Made by a program: the position numbers and the translations under genes. The notes below the pieces were generated by a model that saw only the letters and a list, made by a program, of their open reading frames with translations, searched no databases and was not told the origin of the DNA. This document shows positions 1 through 7,106 of a stretch of 18,557 nucleotides of DNA, piece after piece. Origin of the DNA: Clostridia bacterium (lineage in GTDB: Bacteria > Bacillota > DULZ01); the NCBI GenBank assembly GCA_012520135.1, contig JAAYOX010000284.1, positions 1 to 18,557 of the forward strand, in the 5' to 3' direction. Numbering within the stretch: the first letter of the stretch is position 1; every line of letters begins with the position of its first letter.

Positions 1-1
1 G

Positions 2-226
2 CCTGAAATTAAGACCAAAGAAATGGTCAAAGTCTTAAATGCATTAAACGCCACACCTAAAGCACTGGTTGTAACTGCCGATGAAAATGTACAGAAATCA
101 AGTCGCAATATCCCCGGTGTACTGCCTATGGCTGCCCAGGGGCTTAATGTTTACGATTTATTGAACCATGATAAATTGATTATTACCAAAGAGGATGTTC
201 TCAAAGTTGAGGAGGTGCTGGCGTAA
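2..226 (+). CDS. rplD: 50S ribosomal protein L4 (3' end, partial)
   Basis: The window opens inside this gene; the last 74 codons are present in the frame starting at base 2. L4 (uL4) is an early-assembling large-subunit protein lining the exit tunnel, and in some bacteria it represses its own S10 operon. The C-terminal segment shows the family pattern: an A-L-V-V-T stretch, S-S-R-N-I-P-G-V, then N-V-Y-D-L-L, a typical L4 ending. The stop codon TAA shares its last A with the ATG of the next gene (TAATG), so the two are translationally coupled. The first two thirds of the protein lie upstream of the window; the methionine at base 23 is internal, not the start. Confidence 0.95.
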   Translation, partial: PEIKTKEMVKVLNALNATPKALVVTADENVQKSSRNIPGVLPMAAQGLNVYDLLNHDKLIITKEDVLKVEEVLA

Positions 227-513
227 TGCGTAGACCTCAGGACGTAGTAATCAGACCGGTGGTATCGGAAAAATCCATGGGACTGATGGAAGAAAATAAG
301 TATACTTTTATTGTTGATCCGAAAGCTAATAAGCTGGAAATCAAGTATGCTATTCAGGAATTGTTTAAAGTTAAAGTTGATAAAGTTTATACCTTAAAAG
401 TCCGCGGCAAGAAAAGACGGCAAGGACGCTTTGAAGGTTATCAACCTGATCGCAAAAAGGCGATTGTACAGCTAAAAGCCGGAGATAAAATCGAGATTTT
501 TGAAGGTCTGTAA
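226..513 (+). CDS. rplW: 50S ribosomal protein L23
   Basis: L23 (uL23) binds 23S rRNA domain III beside the tunnel exit, where it is a docking point for trigger factor and SRP. The 95-residue length is normal. The start reads R-R-P-Q-D-V-V-I-R-P-V-V-S-E-K-S, the family signature, followed by F-I-V-D-P-K-A-N-K and the basic loop G-K-K-R-R-Q-G-R. The ATG overlaps the rplD stop by one base, which fixes the start and implies coupled translation. Confidence 0.98.
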   Translation: MRRPQDVVIRPVVSEKSMGLMEENKYTFIVDPKANKLEIKYAIQELFKVKVDKVYTLKVRGKKRRQGRFEGYQPDRKKAIVQLKAGDKIEIFEGL

Positions 514-540
514 GCCGGTCGTCTAGGAGGAGGGAATAGG

Positions 541-1365
541 ATGGCGATTAAGAAATTTAAACCAACCTCGCCAGGTCGAAGACAGATGTCTGTCAACGCT
601 TTTGATGAGATTACCACCGATAAACCGGAAAAATCCTTGACGGCCCCCCTGAAAAACTGGGCAGGTCGTAACTCGCAAGGACGCACGACGGTCCGGCATC
701 AGGGCGGTGGTCATAAGAGAAAGTATCGCATTATCGATTTCAAGCGGAACAAGGACGGTGTTCCCGCTAAAGTAGCCACTATCGAATACGATCCTAACCG
801 TTCAGCCCATATCGCTTTGTTGAATTATGCCGACGGAGAGAAACGGTACATTCTGGCTCCCAATGGAATTAAGGTGGGAGATACCGTTTATTCCGGCCCC
901 GATGCTGATATCGTTACCGGCAATGCACTGCCGCTACGGAATATTCCGGTGGGTACCATCATCCACAATATTGAGTTAAAACCGGGCAAAGGCGGTCAGT
1001 TGGCTCGTTCTGCCGGTGCTTCTGCTCAGCTCATGGCTAAAGAAGGCAAATACGGTCATGTGCGGTTTAATTCCGGTGAAGTTCGTCTGATTTTACTGGA
1101 TTGCCGGGCCACCATTGGGCAGGTTGGAAACATCGAACATGAAAACATTACCATCGGTAAAGCAGGGCGCTCCCGCTGGATGAACAGAAGACCTTCAGTC
1201 CGGGGCGTAGTTATGAACCCGGTGGATCACCCCCATGGCGGTGGTGAAGGAAAGTCAACTGCCGGACGTAACCCTGTAACTCCTTGGGGTAAACCTGCAT
1301 TGGGTGTTAGAACCAGGAAGAAGAACAAGCAATCAGACAGCATGATTGTGAAACGCAGGAAATAG
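541..1365 (+). CDS. rplB: 50S ribosomal protein L2
   Basis: L2 (uL2) is one of the most conserved 23S rRNA-binding proteins, needed for subunit association and peptidyl-transferase centre assembly. The 274 residues match the usual 273-277. Visible motifs are the N-terminal G-R-N-S-Q-G-R followed by R-H-Q-G-G-G-H-K-R, and the C-terminal M-N-P-V-D-H-P-H-G-G-G-E-G, which carries the conserved histidine near the catalytic centre. A strong extended Shine-Dalgarno AGGAGGAGGG at 525-534 sits 6 nt before the ATG, and the gap from rplW is 27 nt. Nothing is unusual. Confidence 0.99.
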   Translation: MAIKKFKPTSPGRRQMSVNAFDEITTDKPEKSLTAPLKNWAGRNSQGRTTVRHQGGGHKRKYRIIDFKRNKDGVPAKVATIEYDPNRSAHIALLNYADGEKRYILAPNGIKVGDTVYSGPDADIVTGNALPLRNIPVGTIIHNIELKPGKGGQLARSAGASAQLMAKEGKYGHVRFNSGEVRLILLDCRATIGQVGNIEHENITIGKAGRSRWMNRRPSVRGVVMNPVDHPHGGGEGKSTAGRNPVTPWGKPALGVRTRKKNKQSDSMIVKRRK

Positions 1366-1382
1366 AAAGGAGGCTGCTTTTC

Positions 1383-1667
1383 ATGGGAAGATCGCTTAAA
1401 AAGGGCCCTTACTGTGAGCCAAAGCTTTTGGCTAAAATACAGAAGATGAATGAGACAGGGGAAAAAAGAGTTATCAAAACCTGGTCCAGAGGCTCCACTA
1501 TTTTCCCTGATATGGTTGGTCATACCTTAGCTGTTCACGACGGCAGAAAGCATGTACCAATCTATATTACTGAGGATATGGTCGGACACAAATTAGGGGA
1601 ATTTGCTCCTACCAGATTTTTCAGAGGACATGGTTCCCATACTGAGCGTTCAACTGCGCTTAAATAA
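1383..1667 (+). CDS. rpsS: 30S ribosomal protein S19
   Basis: S19 (uS19) binds the head of the 30S subunit with S13 and takes part in the A-site finger bridge. The product has 94 residues and begins M-G-R-S-L-K-K-G-P. It continues with the conserved W-S-R-G-S-T-I-F-P-D-M-V-G-H-T and ends in a basic tail around F-F-R-G-H-G. AAAGGAGG at 1366-1373 is 9 nt upstream of the ATG. The order rplB-rpsS-rplV is the canonical S10 order. Confidence 0.98.
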   Translation: MGRSLKKGPYCEPKLLAKIQKMNETGEKRVIKTWSRGSTIFPDMVGHTLAVHDGRKHVPIYITEDMVGHKLGEFAPTRFFRGHGSHTERSTALK

Positions 1668-1693
1668 TCGGAGTTTTGGGAAGGAGGGTCATT

Positions 1694-2032
1694 ATGGAAG
1701 CAAAAGCCGTAGCCAAGTATATTAGAATTTCTCCCAATAAAGCACGGCAAGTAGTTGACCTGATACGGGGCAAAGATGCTAACGAAGCATTGGCTATCCT
1801 GCGGTTTATGCCTAAAAGGGCGGCAGCGCCCGTCGAAAAATGCCTTAAATCGGCTATTGCCAATGCGGAACACAATTATGACATGGATGCGGATAATCTA
1901 TATGTTGCCAAGGTTTGTGTAGATCAAGGACCCACTTTGAAAAGATACAAGCCTCGGGCTATGGGACGTGCTGATTTAATGCGGAGGCGGACCAGCCATA
2001 TTACCGTGGTGGTCAGCGAAAAGGAGGTTTAG
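1694..2032 (+). CDS. rplV: 50S ribosomal protein L22
   Basis: L22 (uL22) lines the exit tunnel and its beta-hairpin lies near the macrolide site. I chose the ATG at 1694 (112 residues, M-E-A-K-A-V-A-K-Y-I-R). An in-frame TTG at 1676 lies upstream of the Shine-Dalgarno AAGGAGGG (1681-1688), so it would leave that site inside the gene. Family motifs are I-S-P-N-K-A-R-Q-V-V-D-L-I-R-G and the hairpin region K-R-Y-K-P-R-A-M-G-R-A-D, then R-R-T-S-H-I-T-V-V-V. The next gene's ribosome binding site is within its final codons. Confidence 0.97.
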   Translation: MEAKAVAKYIRISPNKARQVVDLIRGKDANEALAILRFMPKRAAAPVEKCLKSAIANAEHNYDMDADNLYVAKVCVDQGPTLKRYKPRAMGRADLMRRRTSHITVVVSEKEV

Positions 2033-2035
2033 TTA

Positions 2036-2695
2036 GTGGGGCAAAAGGTTCATCCTAAAGGTTTACGAATCGGTATCATTAAAGACTGGGAAGCTAAATG
2101 GTACGCAGATAGAGATTATAGCGAACTTTTGCATGAGGATCTGAAAATCAGGCGTTATTTGAAGGAAACTTTATATAGTGCTGGGGTCCCCAAAATTGAG
2201 ATTGAAAGGGCCGCCAATAACATTAAGATTTTCCTTCATACCGCCAAACCCGGTATTGTTATCGGTCGGGGCGGATCGGAAGTGGATAAACTGCGGAAGC
2301 AGTTGGAAGACATGACCGGCAAACGCGTTAATATTAACATTGTTGAAGTGAAAAAACCTGAAATAGACGCTCAACTGGTGGCCGAAAACGTTGCTGCTCA
2401 GTTGGAGAAAAGGGTATCTTTCAGGCGTGCGATGAAGCAGGCTGTAGGCCGGACCATGCGGATGGGTGCCGAAGGGATCAGAATTGCGGTAGCAGGTCGT
2501 TTAGGCGGTGCGGAAATTGCACGGACGGAATGGTACAGCGAAGGTAAGGTGCCTCTTCACACGTTGAGGGCGGATATAGACTATGGTTTTGCCGAAGCGA
2601 TGACTACCTACGGCAAACTGGGAATAAAAGTCTGGATCTACAAAGGTGAAGTCCTTCCGGAGGCGAAAGAGGCGGTAGAGGAAGGAGGCAGATAA
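2036..2695 (+). CDS. rpsC: 30S ribosomal protein S3
   Basis: S3 (uS3) sits at the mRNA entry channel of the 30S subunit and contributes to helicase activity. The 219-residue product starts with G-Q-K-V-H-P-K-G-L-R-I-G-I, the family N-terminus, which supports the GTG start at 2036. Its Shine-Dalgarno AAGGAGG (2021-2027) lies inside the end of rplV, with only 3 nt between the genes. The KH domain motif G-I-V-I-G-R-G-G is at about residues 73-80. The C-terminal domain contains G-R-L-G-G-A-E-I-A-R and L-R-A-D-I-D-Y-G. Length is normal for Firmicutes. Confidence 0.98.
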   Translation: MGQKVHPKGLRIGIIKDWEAKWYADRDYSELLHEDLKIRRYLKETLYSAGVPKIEIERAANNIKIFLHTAKPGIVIGRGGSEVDKLRKQLEDMTGKRVNINIVEVKKPEIDAQLVAENVAAQLEKRVSFRRAMKQAVGRTMRMGAEGIRIAVAGRLGGAEIARTEWYSEGKVPLHTLRADIDYGFAEAMTTYGKLGIKVWIYKGEVLPEAKEAVEEGGR

Positions 2696-2697
2696 TA

Positions 2698-3135
2698 ATG
2701 CTCATGCCAAAAAGAGTTAGGTGGCGTCGACCCCATAAACCAAGACATTTAACCGGTCGAGCCCAAAAAGGCAATGAAGTTATTTACGGTCAATATGGCC
2801 TGCAGGCTTTAGAGGCCGGTTGGATTACTTCCCGTCAAATCGAAGCAGCCCGTATTGCGATGACTCGTTATATTCGTCGTGGCGGTAAAGTTTGGATTAA
2901 GATCTTTCCTGACCGGCCCATTACCTATAAACCGGCGGAAACCCGGATGGGAAGCGGTAAAGGTACTCCTGAGTATTGGGTAGCCGCAGTCAAACCGGGA
3001 AGAGTCCTATTTGAGCTGGCGGGTGTTTCGGAAGAGGTGGCCAGAGAAGCCATGAGACTGGCAGCCCATAAACTGCCTGTTAAAACGAAATTCATCACGC
3101 GAGCAGAAGTGGGTGGTGACGCCAATGAAAGCTAA
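2698..3135 (+). CDS. rplP: 50S ribosomal protein L16
   Basis: L16 (uL16) is a late-assembling protein near the A-site tRNA elbow and the peptidyl-transferase centre. The product has 145 residues and starts M-L-M-P-K-R-V, the standard N-terminus, so the ATG at 2698 is preferred over the one at 2704. Conserved stretches are Q-A-L-E-A-G-W-I-T, Q-I-E-A-A-R-I-A-M-T-R, K-V-W-I-K-I-F-P and R-M-G-S-G-K-G. The early basic segment (R-W-R-R-P-H-K-P-R-H) differs from the Bacillus version but stays in the family range. The 3' end overlaps rpmC by 11 nt. Confidence 0.98.
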   Translation: MLMPKRVRWRRPHKPRHLTGRAQKGNEVIYGQYGLQALEAGWITSRQIEAARIAMTRYIRRGGKVWIKIFPDRPITYKPAETRMGSGKGTPEYWVAAVKPGRVLFELAGVSEEVAREAMRLAAHKLPVKTKFITRAEVGGDANES

Positions 3136-3328
3136 AGAAGTCAGGGATTTGACTACCAAGGAACTGGAAAAGAAAGTAGATGATCTTAAGCAGGAATTGT
3201 TTAACCTGCGTTTTCAGATGGCTACCGGACAGTTGGATAATCCCATGCGTATCCGTGATGTGCGCAGGAATATTGCCCGAGCCAAGACTGTGCTCAGGGA
3301 GAGAGAATTAAAAGAAGTTAAAGCGTAA
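3125..3328 (+). CDS. rpmC: 50S ribosomal protein L29
   Basis: L29 (uL29) is a small two-helix protein beside the exit tunnel, next to L23. The product has 67 residues from the ATG at 3125 (M-K-A-K-E-V-R-D-L-T-T), which matches the family start. An in-frame GTG at 3113 would add V-T-P and fall within the likely Shine-Dalgarno GGTGG. The hallmark L-K-Q-E-L-F-N-L-R-F-Q-M-A-T-G-Q-L is present. The start lies 11 nt inside rplP in another frame, so translation is probably coupled. Confidence 0.96.
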   Translation: MKAKEVRDLTTKELEKKVDDLKQELFNLRFQMATGQLDNPMRIRDVRRNIARAKTVLRERELKEVKA

Positions 3329-3342
3329 AAGGAGGGATTTCC

Positions 3343-3606
3343 TTGGCCGAGAGGTCTGCTCGTAAAGTCCGGATTGGGCGGGTTGTCAGCAACAAAATGG
3401 ATAAGACGATTGTGGTTTCCGTCGAAACCTTCGAACGTCACCCGCTTTACGGAAAAAGGGTAAAAACTAGCAAACGTTTTAAAGCCCATGATGAAAATAA
3501 TACCTGCCGTGAAGGCGATATCGTTAAGATCATGGAAACACGTCCCCTCAGTCGGGATAAAAGATGGCGGCTAGTTGAGGTTATCGAAGAATCTAAAGAT
3601 ATTTAG
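3343..3606 (+). CDS. rpsQ: 30S ribosomal protein S17
   Basis: S17 (uS17) is a primary 16S rRNA binder of the 30S body with an OB fold. It has 87 residues, the same length as the Bacillus protein. The conserved pattern is R-K-V-R-I-G-R-V-V-S-N-K-M-D-K-T-I, H-P-L-Y-G-K-R-V, K-A-H-D-E-N-N and G-D-I-V-K-I-M-E-T-R-P-L-S. A TTG start at 3343 is supported by the AAGGAGG-type site about 8 nt upstream (near 3329-3335) and by the lack of a suitable ATG. It is the last gene of the classic S10 operon. Confidence 0.96.
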   Translation: MAERSARKVRIGRVVSNKMDKTIVVSVETFERHPLYGKRVKTSKRFKAHDENNTCREGDIVKIMETRPLSRDKRWRLVEVIEESKDI

Positions 3607-3649
3607 GATAGATAACAGGCAATTACCGCGGAAAAAGGGGGTTAGTCCT

Positions 3650-4018
3650 GTGATACAACAAGAAAGCGTTCTTAAAGTCGGAGATAACAGCGGTGCTAAA
3701 AAAATACTGTGTATCCGTGTTTTAGGGGGCACCGGTCGCAAATATGCTTCCGTAGGTGATGTAATTATTGCTTCCGTTAAAGAAGCAACACCAGGGGGCG
3801 TTGTTAAAAAAGGCGATATTGTGAAAGCAGTGATTGTTAGGGTCAATCGTGCCATTAGAAGGCCTGACGGTTCCTATATCAAATTCGACGAAAATGCCGC
3901 CGTCATTATTAATGACCAAGGCAATCCCCGGGGCACCCGGATTTTCGGTCCCGTAGCCAGGGAATTGAGAGACAAGGACTATATGAAAATCATTTCTTTG
4001 GCACCGGAAGTACTGTAG
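3650..4018 (+). CDS. rplN: 50S ribosomal protein L14
   Basis: L14 (uL14) forms part of inter-subunit bridge B5/B8. The family is very constant at 122 residues starting M-I-Q-Q-E-S, and the GTG at 3650 gives exactly this. A longer in-frame reading from 3575 would overlap rpsQ and is rejected. Motifs are K-V-G-D-N-S-G-A-K, V-L-G-G-T-G-R-K, G-D-V-I-I-A-S-V-K and G-S-Y-I-K-F-D-E-N-A-A-V, ending in S-L-A-P-E-V-L. A purine-rich AAGGGGG at about 3635-3641 serves as ribosome binding site. It is the first gene of the classic spc operon, after a 43-nt gap with no clear promoter. Confidence 0.97.
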   Translation: MIQQESVLKVGDNSGAKKILCIRVLGGTGRKYASVGDVIIASVKEATPGGVVKKGDIVKAVIVRVNRAIRRPDGSYIKFDENAAVIINDQGNPRGTRIFGPVARELRDKDYMKIISLAPEVL

Positions 4019-4060
4019 TAGATATGCCCAATATGATACTCATCGATGGAGGTGAAAATT

Positions 4061-4384
4061 TTGGCCTCGAAAGTTCACGTTAAAAAAGGCGATACGGTAG
4101 TAATAATTACCGGCAAAGACGCCGGACATAAAGGTAAAGTCCTGGGAGTTCAACCTAGGAAGCAAAGAGTGATCGTAGAGAAAGCCAATGTTGTGAAACG
4201 TCATACCCGGCCCACCAGATCAATGCCTCAGGGGGGTATTGTGGAAAAAGAAGCACCCATACACAGTTCTAACGTTATGCTGTATTGTTCCAAGTGCAAT
4301 AAACCTACCAGGGTTGGCAAAAAGGTTTTAGCCGATGGGAAGCGGGTCAGAATATGTAAACGGTGCGGTGCAGAGCAAGATTAG
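4061..4384 (+). CDS. rplX: 50S ribosomal protein L24, zinc-ribbon form
   Basis: L24 (uL24) initiates large-subunit assembly at the 5' end of 23S rRNA. The 107-residue protein starts at a TTG at 4061, preceded by GGAGGTG (4048-4054). The in-frame ATG at 4046 lies before that site and is rejected. The KOW motif is near the N-terminus (V-K-K-G-D-T-V-V-I-I-T-G-K-D), followed by the R-P-T-R-S-M-P-Q-G-G-I loop. The C-terminal part has two C-x2-C pairs (C76/C79 and C99/C102), which should bind one zinc. Cysteine-free L24 occurs in Bacillus, so this is the cysteine-containing variant. Confidence 0.96.
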   Translation: MASKVHVKKGDTVVIITGKDAGHKGKVLGVQPRKQRVIVEKANVVKRHTRPTRSMPQGGIVEKEAPIHSSNVMLYCSKCNKPTRVGKKVLADGKRVRICKRCGAEQD

Positions 4385-4406
4385 TTGTGGAAAGGGGGTC
4401 AGCCAA

Positions 4407-4949
4407 ATGGGCGCGCTTAAGGAAAAGTATCAAAAAGAAGTCATACCGGCCATGCAGGAAAAATTCGGTTACAAAAATGTCATGGCGATTCCTAGATTAG
4501 CGAAGGTTGTCATCAACATGGGTGTTGGAGAAGCCACCCAAAACCCAAAAGCATTAGACGGTGCAGTAGAAGATTTGACCGCCATTTCCGGTCAAAAGCC
4601 CATCATCACCAGAGCCAAAAAATCCATCGCCGCTTTCAAATTGAGAGAAGGTATGCCGATTGGCGTCAAAGTCACTCTCCGGGGCGAACGGATGTATGCT
4701 TTTACCAATAAACTGTTGGGAGCTGTGTTGCCCAGGGTTCGGGACTTCAGGGGAGTCAATCCTCACGGTTTTGACGGACGGGGTAACTACACTCTGGGGT
4801 TAAAGGAACAAATCATTTTTCCTGAAATTGATTATGACAAGGTAGACAAAGTACGGGGCATGAATATCTCCTTCATCACAACTGCCAAAACTGATGAAGA
4901 AGCCTACGAATTGCTAAAGTTATTGGGTATGCCTTTTAGAGAAAGATAA
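4407..4949 (+). CDS. rplE: 50S ribosomal protein L5
   Basis: L5 (uL5) carries 5S rRNA into the central protuberance and contacts P-site tRNA. The 180-residue product starts at the ATG at 4407, after AAAGGGGG (near 4390-4397). A longer in-frame reading from 4335 would lie inside rplX and is not supported. Conserved stretches are V-V-I-N-M-G-V-G-E-A, T-G/S-Q-K-P-I-I-T-R-A-K-K-S-I-A-A-F-K, R-D-F-R-G-V and F-D-G-R-G-N-Y-T-L-G. It ends with the usual L-L-K-L-L-G-M-P-F. Confidence 0.98.
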   Translation: MGALKEKYQKEVIPAMQEKFGYKNVMAIPRLAKVVINMGVGEATQNPKALDGAVEDLTAISGQKPIITRAKKSIAAFKLREGMPIGVKVTLRGERMYAFTNKLLGAVLPRVRDFRGVNPHGFDGRGNYTLGLKEQIIFPEIDYDKVDKVRGMNISFITTAKTDEEAYELLKLLGMPFRER

Positions 4950-4985
4950 AATCAGTTTGTTGCATTTAAAGGAGGGAAACAAACA

Positions 4986-5171
4986 TTGGCGAAAAAATCC
5001 ATGATCGCCAGGCAAGGACGTCCGGTTAAGTATAAAGTGAGGGCCCATAATCGCTGCAAGATTTGTGGTCGTCCCCATGCGTATATGAGAAAGTTCGGAA
5101 TGTGCAGGATCTGTTTTAGAGAACTTGCATACAAAGGTGAGATTCCAGGGGTAACTAAAAGCAGTTGGTAA
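4986..5171 (+). CDS. rpsN: 30S ribosomal protein S14, zinc (Z) type
   Basis: S14 (uS14) is a late-assembling protein of the 30S head. The 61-residue length and four cysteines (C24, C27, C40, C43; C-x2-C-x12-C-x2-C) identify the short zinc-binding form, also called RpsZ. The start is TTG at 4986 (A-K-K-S-M-I), with AAAGGAGGG about 8 nt upstream. The ending K-G-E-I-P-G-V-T-K-S-S-W is standard. Species that alternate between zinc and zinc-free S14 encode the zinc-free one elsewhere; none is visible here. Confidence 0.98.
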   Translation: MAKKSMIARQGRPVKYKVRAHNRCKICGRPHAYMRKFGMCRICFRELAYKGEIPGVTKSSW

Positions 5172-5194
5172 CGAAGGGGAAGGAGGTTTAGTCT

Positions 5195-5593
5195 ATGACC
5201 ATGACCGATCCAATTGCGGATTTTCTGACGAGGATTCGTAATGCTAATATGGTATACCGGGAAACAGTGGAAATTCCCGCTTCCAAAGCGAAAATAGCCA
5301 TGGCCCAGATTTTGAAGGAAGAAGGTTTTATTAAAGACTTTGAACGGATCGAAGACGGAAAACAAGGTGTCATCAGGATCTACCTGAAGTATGGCCCTAA
5401 CCGGGAAAAAGTCATCACTGGGCTGAAGAGAATTTCCAAACCCGGGCTTAGAGTTTATGCCAAAAAAGATGAGGTACCGAAAGTGTTAAACGGCTTGGGA
5501 ATCGCAATGATTTCCACTTCAAAAGGATTCATGACTGACAAACAGGCTCGCCGGGAAGGCATGGGCGGGGAAGTTGTTTGCTACATTTGGTAA
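5195..5593 (+). CDS. rpsH: 30S ribosomal protein S8
   Basis: S8 (uS8) is a primary 16S rRNA central-domain binder; in E. coli it represses the spc operon. The 132 residues equal the Bacillus length. The start M-T-M-T-D-P-I-A-D-F-L-T-R-I-R-N-A-N is family-typical. The C-terminal rRNA-binding part reads K-R-I-S-K-P-G-L-R-V-Y-A-K, V-L-N-G-L-G-I-A-M-I-S-T-S-K-G and G-G-E-V-V-C-Y-I-W. AAGGAGG sits just upstream (about 5180-5186). A weak hairpin follows the stop (see findings). Confidence 0.98.
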   Translation: MTMTDPIADFLTRIRNANMVYRETVEIPASKAKIAMAQILKEEGFIKDFERIEDGKQGVIRIYLKYGPNREKVITGLKRISKPGLRVYAKKDEVPKVLNGLGIAMISTSKGFMTDKQARREGMGGEVVCYIW

Positions 5594-5626
5594 GTAGTTG
5601 TTCAGTCACTACAGGAGGTGTGATAC

Positions 5627-6166
5627 ATGTCCAGAATAGGTAGAACACCCATCACCATTCCCGCAGGAGTTGAAGTTAGCTTAGATGGTAATACTATCCG
5701 GGTAAAAGGACCCAAGGGTCAACTAACCAGAGAATTGCATCCGGAAATGAATGTTGCCATTGAAGGTGAACAAATCGTGGTTACCCGGCCTTCAGAGCAA
5801 AAAGAACACCGGTCTTTACACGGTTTAACAAGAACTCTTGTAAGCAATATGGTTGAAGGTGTTACCAAAGGTTTTTCCAAAGGATTAGATTTGGCAGGGG
5901 TTGGCTACCGGGCTGCCATGCAAGGCAACAAGTTAGTTCTAACAGTGGGCTATTCTCAGCCCGTAGAGATGGTGCCTTACGAGGGCTTGGAAGTGGAAGT
6001 TCCCTCTCCAAACAAGATTATTGTTAAAGGCATCGATAAAGAGTTGGTTGGTGCTTTTGCAGCCAATGTTCGCGCTGTAAGACCTCCCGAACCTTATAAG
6101 GGTAAAGGAATTAAATACGAAACTGAAACGGTTAGCCGCAAAGCCGGTAAAACCGGTGCCAAGTAG
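5627..6166 (+). CDS. rplF: 50S ribosomal protein L6
   Basis: L6 (uL6) sits at the base of the L7/L12 stalk near the sarcin-ricin loop and affects translation-factor binding. The 179 residues hold two repeated domains. The N-terminus reads S-R-I-G-R-T-P-I-T-I-P-A-G-V. The family signature near the C-terminus is P-P-E-P-Y-K-G-K-G-I-K-Y, ending in the basic R-K-A-G-K-T-G. AGGAGGTG at about 5612-5619 gives a 7-nt spacing to the ATG. A 14-bp palindrome lies just downstream. Confidence 0.98.
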   Translation: MSRIGRTPITIPAGVEVSLDGNTIRVKGPKGQLTRELHPEMNVAIEGEQIVVTRPSEQKEHRSLHGLTRTLVSNMVEGVTKGFSKGLDLAGVGYRAAMQGNKLVLTVGYSQPVEMVPYEGLEVEVPSPNKIIVKGIDKELVGAFAANVRAVRPPEPYKGKGIKYETETVSRKAGKTGAK

Positions 6167-6172
6167 TAGGCA

Positions 6173-6186
6173 AGCTTAGCTAAGCT
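6173..6186 (+). repeat. Perfect 14-bp palindrome between rplF and rplR
   Basis: The sequence AGCTTAGCTAAGCT equals its own reverse complement over 14 bases. It starts 7 nt after the rplF stop and ends before the rplR ribosome binding site. As RNA it could fold only as a short hairpin (about 5 bp with a 4-nt loop). It is too weak and lacks a T-run to be an intrinsic terminator. No function is assigned. Confidence 0.6.
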
Positions 6187-6208
6187 CTGTTAGAGGGGAG
6201 TGATAGGA

Positions 6209-6577
6209 TTGTTTAAAGCGTTAGATAAAAATGCCGTCCGTGTAAAAAAACATTACCGGATTAGAAATAAAATCAGCGGCACTCCTGAACGGCCAAGACT
6301 ATGTGTGTATCGGAGTAATAAGCACATTTATGCCCAAATTATAGACGATGTCAATGGCAATACCCTAGTGGCTGCCTCCACCCTTGAAGCACCGTTGAAA
6401 GGCGAATTGGCGACATGTTGTAACAAGGAAGCAGCTAAACAGGTAGGCAAGCTCATTGGAGAAAAGGCATTAGCTAAAGGAATAAAGTCAGTGGTATTTG
6501 ATCGCGGTGGCTATCTTTACCACGGTAGAGTTGCCTCTTTGGCCGAGGGTGCCAGGGAAGCAGGTCTTGAGTTTTAG
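6209..6577 (+). CDS. rplR: 50S ribosomal protein L18
   Basis: L18 (uL18) binds 5S rRNA with L5 in the central protuberance. I prefer the TTG at 6209 (122 residues, M-F-K-A-L-D-K-N) because GGGGAG (6195-6200) lies 8 nt upstream and the length matches the usual 118-122. A GTG at 6200 would add three residues but overlaps that site. Motifs are G-T-P-E-R-P-R-L-C-V-Y-R-S-N-K-H-I-Y-A-Q-I-I-D-D, V-V-F-D-R-G-G-Y-L-Y-H-G-R-V and A-R-E-A-G-L-E-F at the end. Confidence 0.95.
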   Translation: MFKALDKNAVRVKKHYRIRNKISGTPERPRLCVYRSNKHIYAQIIDDVNGNTLVAASTLEAPLKGELATCCNKEAAKQVGKLIGEKALAKGIKSVVFDRGGYLYHGRVASLAEGAREAGLEF

Positions 6578-6597
6578 GAAAAGGAGGGGAAATATTA

Positions 6598-7095
6598 GTG
6601 CAGATCGATCCAAAGGAGATGGAATTGGTCGAAAAGGTTGTCAGTATCAACCGGGTGGCCAAAGTAGTTAAGGGTGGTCGGAGATTTAGCTTTAGCGCCT
6701 TGGTGGTAGTAGGTGACAAAAACGGTCACGTAGGTGCGGGTCTGGGTAAAGCTACTGAAGTACCGGAAGCCATCCGCAAAGGTGTCGAAAATGCTAAAAA
6801 GAATCTTTATAAAGTGCCAATGGTAGGAACAACTATTCCCCATCAGGTGATTGGCCGTTTTGGGGCAGGCAGAGTGCTGCTTAAGCCTGCTGCTCCCGGT
6901 ACCGGTGTTATTGCCGGTGGACCTGTAAGGGCTGTTCTGGAATTAGCCGGTGTTAAAGACATCCTCACTAAGTCCTTAGGTTCTGCTAATTCAAATAACA
7001 TGGTATATGCTACTCTAGCAGGTTTGCAAGAATTAAAGAGGGCTGAAGAGGTGGCAAGACTCCGGGGCAAATCAGTCGAGGAACTGTTGGGCTAG
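6598..7095 (+). CDS. rpsE: 30S ribosomal protein S5
   Basis: S5 (uS5) lies at the mRNA entry and decoding region; mutations affect accuracy and spectinomycin response in model bacteria. The protein has 165 residues from a GTG start at 6598, preceded by AAGGAGGGG (about 6581-6589). The double-stranded-RNA-binding domain shows V-N/S-I-N-R-V-A-K-V-V-K-G-G-R-R-F, V-V-V-G-D-K-N-G-H-V-G and G-K-A-T-E-V-P-E-A-I-R. The second domain has T-I-P-H-Q-V-I-G-R-F-G-A-G and G-V-I-A-G-G-P-V-R-A-V-L-E. Normal in every visible respect. Confidence 0.98.
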   Translation: MQIDPKEMELVEKVVSINRVAKVVKGGRRFSFSALVVVGDKNGHVGAGLGKATEVPEAIRKGVENAKKNLYKVPMVGTTIPHQVIGRFGAGRVLLKPAAPGTGVIAGGPVRAVLELAGVKDILTKSLGSANSNNMVYATLAGLQELKRAEEVARLRGKSVEELLG

Positions 7096-7106
7096 GAGGG
7101 ATATAA

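Noticed and set aside
3577..3612. Promoter at the rpsQ-rplN (S10/spc) junction
   Set aside because: TTGAGG with TATTTA at 17 nt matches only half of the -10 consensus and lies partly in coding sequence.
3575..3649. N-terminal extension of rplN
   Set aside because: It overlaps rpsQ and would make L14 25 residues longer than a family that is nearly invariant at 122.
4335..4406. N-terminal extension of rplE
   Set aside because: It lies inside rplX and precedes the Shine-Dalgarno; L5 normally starts at the ATG at 4407.
4952..5365. 137-codon minus-strand frame across rpsN and rpsH
   Set aside because: Antisense shadow of two certain ribosomal protein genes, with no recognisable motif.
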